Shown here: piece after piece, positions 61,114 to 63,735 of the stretch
How positions within the stretch are numbered: the stretch's first letter is position 1
How the letters are laid out: each line of letters begins with the position of its first letter
NCBI GenBank assembly: GCA_964448135.1
Contig: CAYUVH010000008.1
Location: 1-63,735 of the forward strand
DNA length: 63,735 nucleotides
From: CAYUVH01 sp964448135
GTDB taxonomy: Bacteria > Verrucomicrobiota > Verrucomicrobiia > Limisphaerales > UBA8199
Direction: 5' to 3'
Made by a program: the position numbers and the translations under genes
The notes under the pieces: generated by a model
Seen by the model: the letters and a program-made list of their open reading frames with translations, nothing else
What the model was told of the DNA's origin: nothing
Database searches by the model: none

Positions 61114-63491
61114 GGTCCTGAAGACCGCGGTGAATTTCCTGGCACCGCGAACGCCTGCAATTCCCCGCACGAGGAAAACGCCTGCGCGGGATTGTCTCCG
61201 TGCGCCGGCCGGCCGATGAGCCGCACAGCCACCACCGGAATTCCCTGCAGCTTGATCGTGAACCGCTCGCCGTCCTTCAACCCGGCCGCGCTGGTCGCCG
61301 TTGTTGCCGGATAATCTTTTATCTCACCCGCATTCAGCCATTCGCCATCGGCGGCCGCCTTGATTTGCACCCGCGGCTTGCCGGCGCTCGCGTCGAACCA
61401 GCCGCCATCGTGAAATGTCCGCCCGTGGACAAACACCACCCGCTCCAACCGCGCCGGTTTCTCCAGGGCCACCGCATACCAATCCTCCGCCGCGCCGCGC
61501 CCGTCATAGGTCACCACGATGTTCGCCGGGTCGTCATCAATCGTTGAACCAGCCTGGTTTCCATTCCGTGAGCGCGATTCGGTTCCCGCCAGCAAAACAC
61601 TGCCGCTGTTCGTCGTTGCCTCGATCGGCACCCACACTTCGTAGCGGCTGCCCGTTGCGCCCGCGTCAGCGAAAGGCACCAGGCCCAATCGTTCGGGAGT
61701 GAGCCCGGACCCGCGACGTGTCACGCCGTTGACCCGGAACACCTGCGCGCCGGACCACGACTTCGCTTTGCCGGTGGCCGACTCGGCTGCAAATTTGGGG
61801 TTGTTCAAATTCGACGGCCCAATCCCGACCGACTTGAAGGGCGGCGGCGACGACGGCGACCCCGCCGGCGTCCACAACGCCTCGTCCGCTGCCAGCACCA
61901 GCGGCCCGTAAGTAAACGCGACTTTGCCCAGGTTGCCGTATTCCCCGGGCACGAGCGACAGCATGAGCTTCATCTCCAGCGTAATCTCATCGCCCGCCTT
62001 CCACTCGCGCTTGATGGCCAGGTAACCATCCTCGCCGGCAGCCGGACTGGCCGCTCCCCCATTCACCTTCACCATCAGCGCCGGGCACCAAAGCGGCGGC
62101 CGTAGTTTCACCGTGAAATTGCCGCTCCTGGACGGATTGATCCGCACCCGCACCTGTTCTTCAGCGGGGAATTTCGTATCGATCGTTACGCCCACCTCCA
62201 AGCCGTCGCGCAGCTTCAACTTTCCTTCCGCCGCGTCGAACAAATTCACCACCACGCCATCCGCGTCGGTCGCCAAAGCGAAAGTCGGCACCAGCGCCAG
62301 GCCGCGCGGCCCGCTCGAAAGACAGCAATGCCCGTCCAGCGTGCTGCTGTACGGTTTCTTGCCTTCCATCTGAACATAGTAACCCCAGCCCGCCCCGTCG
62401 CACTGCTGTGCGCCGAGCAACTGGTTCAACACGACATGCTCCAGTTGCTCGGCATACTTTGCTTCATCCGTCAGCCGCAGCAATTGCGCATTGAACTGAA
62501 TCCACGTCACCGTCACGCACGTTTCGCCAACGTTGCGGACATTCGGGAAATCGAAGTTGTCGTGGAAGAATTCCTCGTAGCTCGCCGCGCCGGTAATATA
62601 GAGGCGATTGTCCACGATGTCCTGCCACCCGCGTTTGCAGGCCTCGAATATCTGCGCGTCGCCCACCGTGCGGTAGTATTCCAACGCGCCATTCAGGCAG
62701 GAGAGCATCTCGTAAGCCTTTGCGTTGCCCACCTTGTCCACCCGGCCCGCTTTCATGAGCGTTGAAACAATCTTCGGCCCGTTCGGCTGCTCCCAGGCCC
62801 GGAGTATGTATTTGCAAAAATCCAGGTAGCGCGCTTCACCCGTGAAGCGATACAGCAACACCATCGGCTCCAGCACACTCGTCGGCGCCATGCCCATGTG
62901 ATGGCCGGCTTTGATGATGTCCCGCTTCCCGTCCGCGTCACCGAACGTGTTGCACAGCAGATCGCCCATCTTCTTGCACGCCGGCAGCGGCGCGAGATTC
63001 CCCGTCCAGCGCATGTACGTGAGCAGGCCGATCAAATTGTATTTGTGCGCCCACACGTCCCACTCGGTCCAGCGATCCTTTTCCAGATACGTGCCCAAAT
63101 AACCATCTTCCATCTGGCATTTCACGAGTTCCGCCGCGACGTAATCCAGCTTCTCGCGCAGCGCCGGATCGCCGGTGTTCACCCATGCCAGCGTCGCCGC
63201 GTGCAGCCACTTGCCCACGTGCTCGCCGTCCCACGACTGGCGGCCGGGGCGCTTGCGATAGCCTTCGAGGAGCCTGATGGGATCCAGTTTAACCAGCCGG
63301 TTCGATTCATTGACAGCGATACGTCCGCCGAGCCAGCCGGTGAGTTTGACTTCATTCGGGGGTGTGGCGTCCTGCCGGTCAACAACCACGGGGGAAACCT
63401 TGTCCGGCACGGGAATGACAATTGCCGCGTCTGCCGAAATGGCGAGCGCAAACACGACCGGAAAGATTTTGCAAAGGTTCGAAGGGTTCAT
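61110..63491 (-). CDS. GH127-type glycoside hydrolase (beta-L-arabinofuranosidase family)
   Basis: 793 aa from ATG 63491, where the signal peptide begins (MNPSNLCKIFPVVFALAISA). GWLGGRIAVNESNRLVKLDP, GEHVGKWLHAATLAWVNTGD, KCQMEDGYLGTYLEKDRW and SYEEFFHDNFDFPNVRNVGE show the (alpha/alpha)6 barrel. GETCVTVTW and LDGHCCLSSG supply the zinc/Cys-glutamate site typical of GH127 (DUF1680). LYITGA follows the sugar site. A separate ~140-residue C-terminal beta-sandwich (VVVTYDGRGAAEDWYAVALE) binds carbohydrate. Substrate: arabinofuranosides or related pentosides; which one is not certain. Confidence 0.88.
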   Translation of the reverse strand: MNPSNLCKIFPVVFALAISADAAIVIPVPDKVSPVVVDRQDATPPNEVKLTGWLGGRIAVNESNRLVKLDPIRLLEGYRKRPGRQSWDGEHVGKWLHAATLAWVNTGDPALREKLDYVAAELVKCQMEDGYLGTYLEKDRWTEWDVWAHKYNLIGLLTYMRWTGNLAPLPACKKMGDLLCNTFGDADGKRDIIKAGHHMGMAPTSVLEPMVLLYRFTGEARYLDFCKYILRAWEQPNGPKIVSTLMKAGRVDKVGNAKAYEMLSCLNGALEYYRTVGDAQIFEACKRGWQDIVDNRLYITGAASYEEFFHDNFDFPNVRNVGETCVTVTWIQFNAQLLRLTDEAKYAEQLEHVVLNQLLGAQQCDGAGWGYYVQMEGKKPYSSTLDGHCCLSSGPRGLALVPTFALATDADGVVVNLFDAAEGKLKLRDGLEVGVTIDTKFPAEEQVRVRINPSRSGNFTVKLRPPLWCPALMVKVNGGAASPAAGEDGYLAIKREWKAGDEITLEMKLMLSLVPGEYGNLGKVAFTYGPLVLAADEALWTPAGSPSSPPPFKSVGIGPSNLNNPKFAAESATGKAKSWSGAQVFRVNGVTRRGSGLTPERLGLVPFADAGATGSRYEVWVPIEATTNSGSVLLAGTESRSRNGNQAGSTIDDDPANIVVTYDGRGAAEDWYAVALEKPARLERVVFVHGRTFHDGGWFDASAGKPRVQIKAAADGEWLNAGEIKDYPATTATSAAGLKDGERFTIKLQGIPVVAVRLIGRPAHGDNPAQAFSSCGELQAFAVPGNSPRSSGP

Positions 63492-63735
63492 AGCGAAAGA
63501 ACACTGAAAAGTAACGAACCATCCGTTGAGTGGCAAAGGGGTTTTGCGTTTGCGCGTTCCGGTGGGGCGCAGCTCAATTTTCTGGAGGGCAGCGCCAGCG
63601 AGGAAATATCGCACGCGGTCAGCCATGCTTTCCGACCGGGTACTGCACAGATGGGAATTTCGCAGGCCTGGGGGGATGGCGTTGAGCCGGGATGAGAGAT
63701 TTGGCTTGGAGCAGCCATGGGGCCCCCTTTTTTCA
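63492..63735. other. Right-edge intergenic sequence
   Basis: 244 bp upstream of the GH127 gene, which should include its promoter. No supported gene, repeat or RNA was found. Confidence 0.5.

Overview
This window reads as chromosome of a soil or freshwater Verrucomicrobiota bacterium, most like the Pedosphaera/Limisphaerales group. The signs are a high-GC genome, sigma factors with a C-terminal membrane and helical-repeat extension, a GspG-like prepilin ending in a 'GG..LFEDGH' region, many secreted beta-propeller and glycoside-hydrolase proteins, and lipoproteins closing in a '...W......Y..V..GG.RYFRL' tail. The taxonomic call is inference. No rRNA, tRNA, CRISPR array, phage or transposase gene was recognised.

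Layout. (1) 300-2963: a short run of five small minus-strand genes (SUKH-like, zinc ribbon, membrane protein, sugar-transferase-like, DUF6228) separated by attC-like imperfect palindromes. (2) 4.1-23.8 kb: ordinary chromosome. It holds an NAD-binding epimerase-like protein, a sugar isomerase with a histone-like tail, a secreted calpain-type protease broken by an in-frame TGA, a Gfo/Idh/MocA oxidoreductase, a YkgJ cluster protein, lgt, a large FG-GAP lipoprotein, a BNR protein, an OFA-type MFS carrier, a frameshifted sigma factor, a Tat-exported glycosidase-like protein and a Ser/Thr kinase. (3) 24.3-31.97 kb: a second, longer run of about twelve small minus-strand genes, again separated by attC-like palindromes. 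It also contains two copies of a 265-bp non-coding module. (4) 32.8-41.2 kb: a DUF1573-rhodanese-DoxX operon, a matrixin-like protease, a sialidase-like propeller, a GH44 enzyme, a prepilin and a thioesterase. (5) 41.4-46.1 kb: a glycosidase/GT2 fusion, then thyA-folA and an SDR. (6) 46.1-56.3 kb: a porin, then a two-component system running into an RND efflux operon with an embedded RraA-like gene. (7) 56.3-63.5 kb: a phospholipase C-type protein carrying autotransporter-type repeats, a small lysozyme-like protein and a GH127 enzyme.

The most unusual part is the pair of cassette arrays. Both run on the minus strand and both lack an integron integrase within the window. Both begin at the same kind of element: a near-perfect palindrome (TAATATACGA, a 7-8 bp spacer, TCGTATATTA or TCGTATATCA) lying 2-3 bp from a GTTRGCC-type core. 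This looks like integrase-less integron cassette clusters (CALIN) sharing an attI-like head. Several cassette genes resemble immunity, adaptor or envelope proteins (SUKH-like, DUF2314, DUF6228, amidase-like lipoprotein). Their stop codons often lie inside the attC-like repeats, so their C-terminal tails are partly encoded by the recombination site.

Three genes are disrupted: sigma factor, calpain-like protease and one cassette gene. The two frameshifts sit at short A/T homopolymers, so assembly or read error must be excluded before calling them true pseudogenes.
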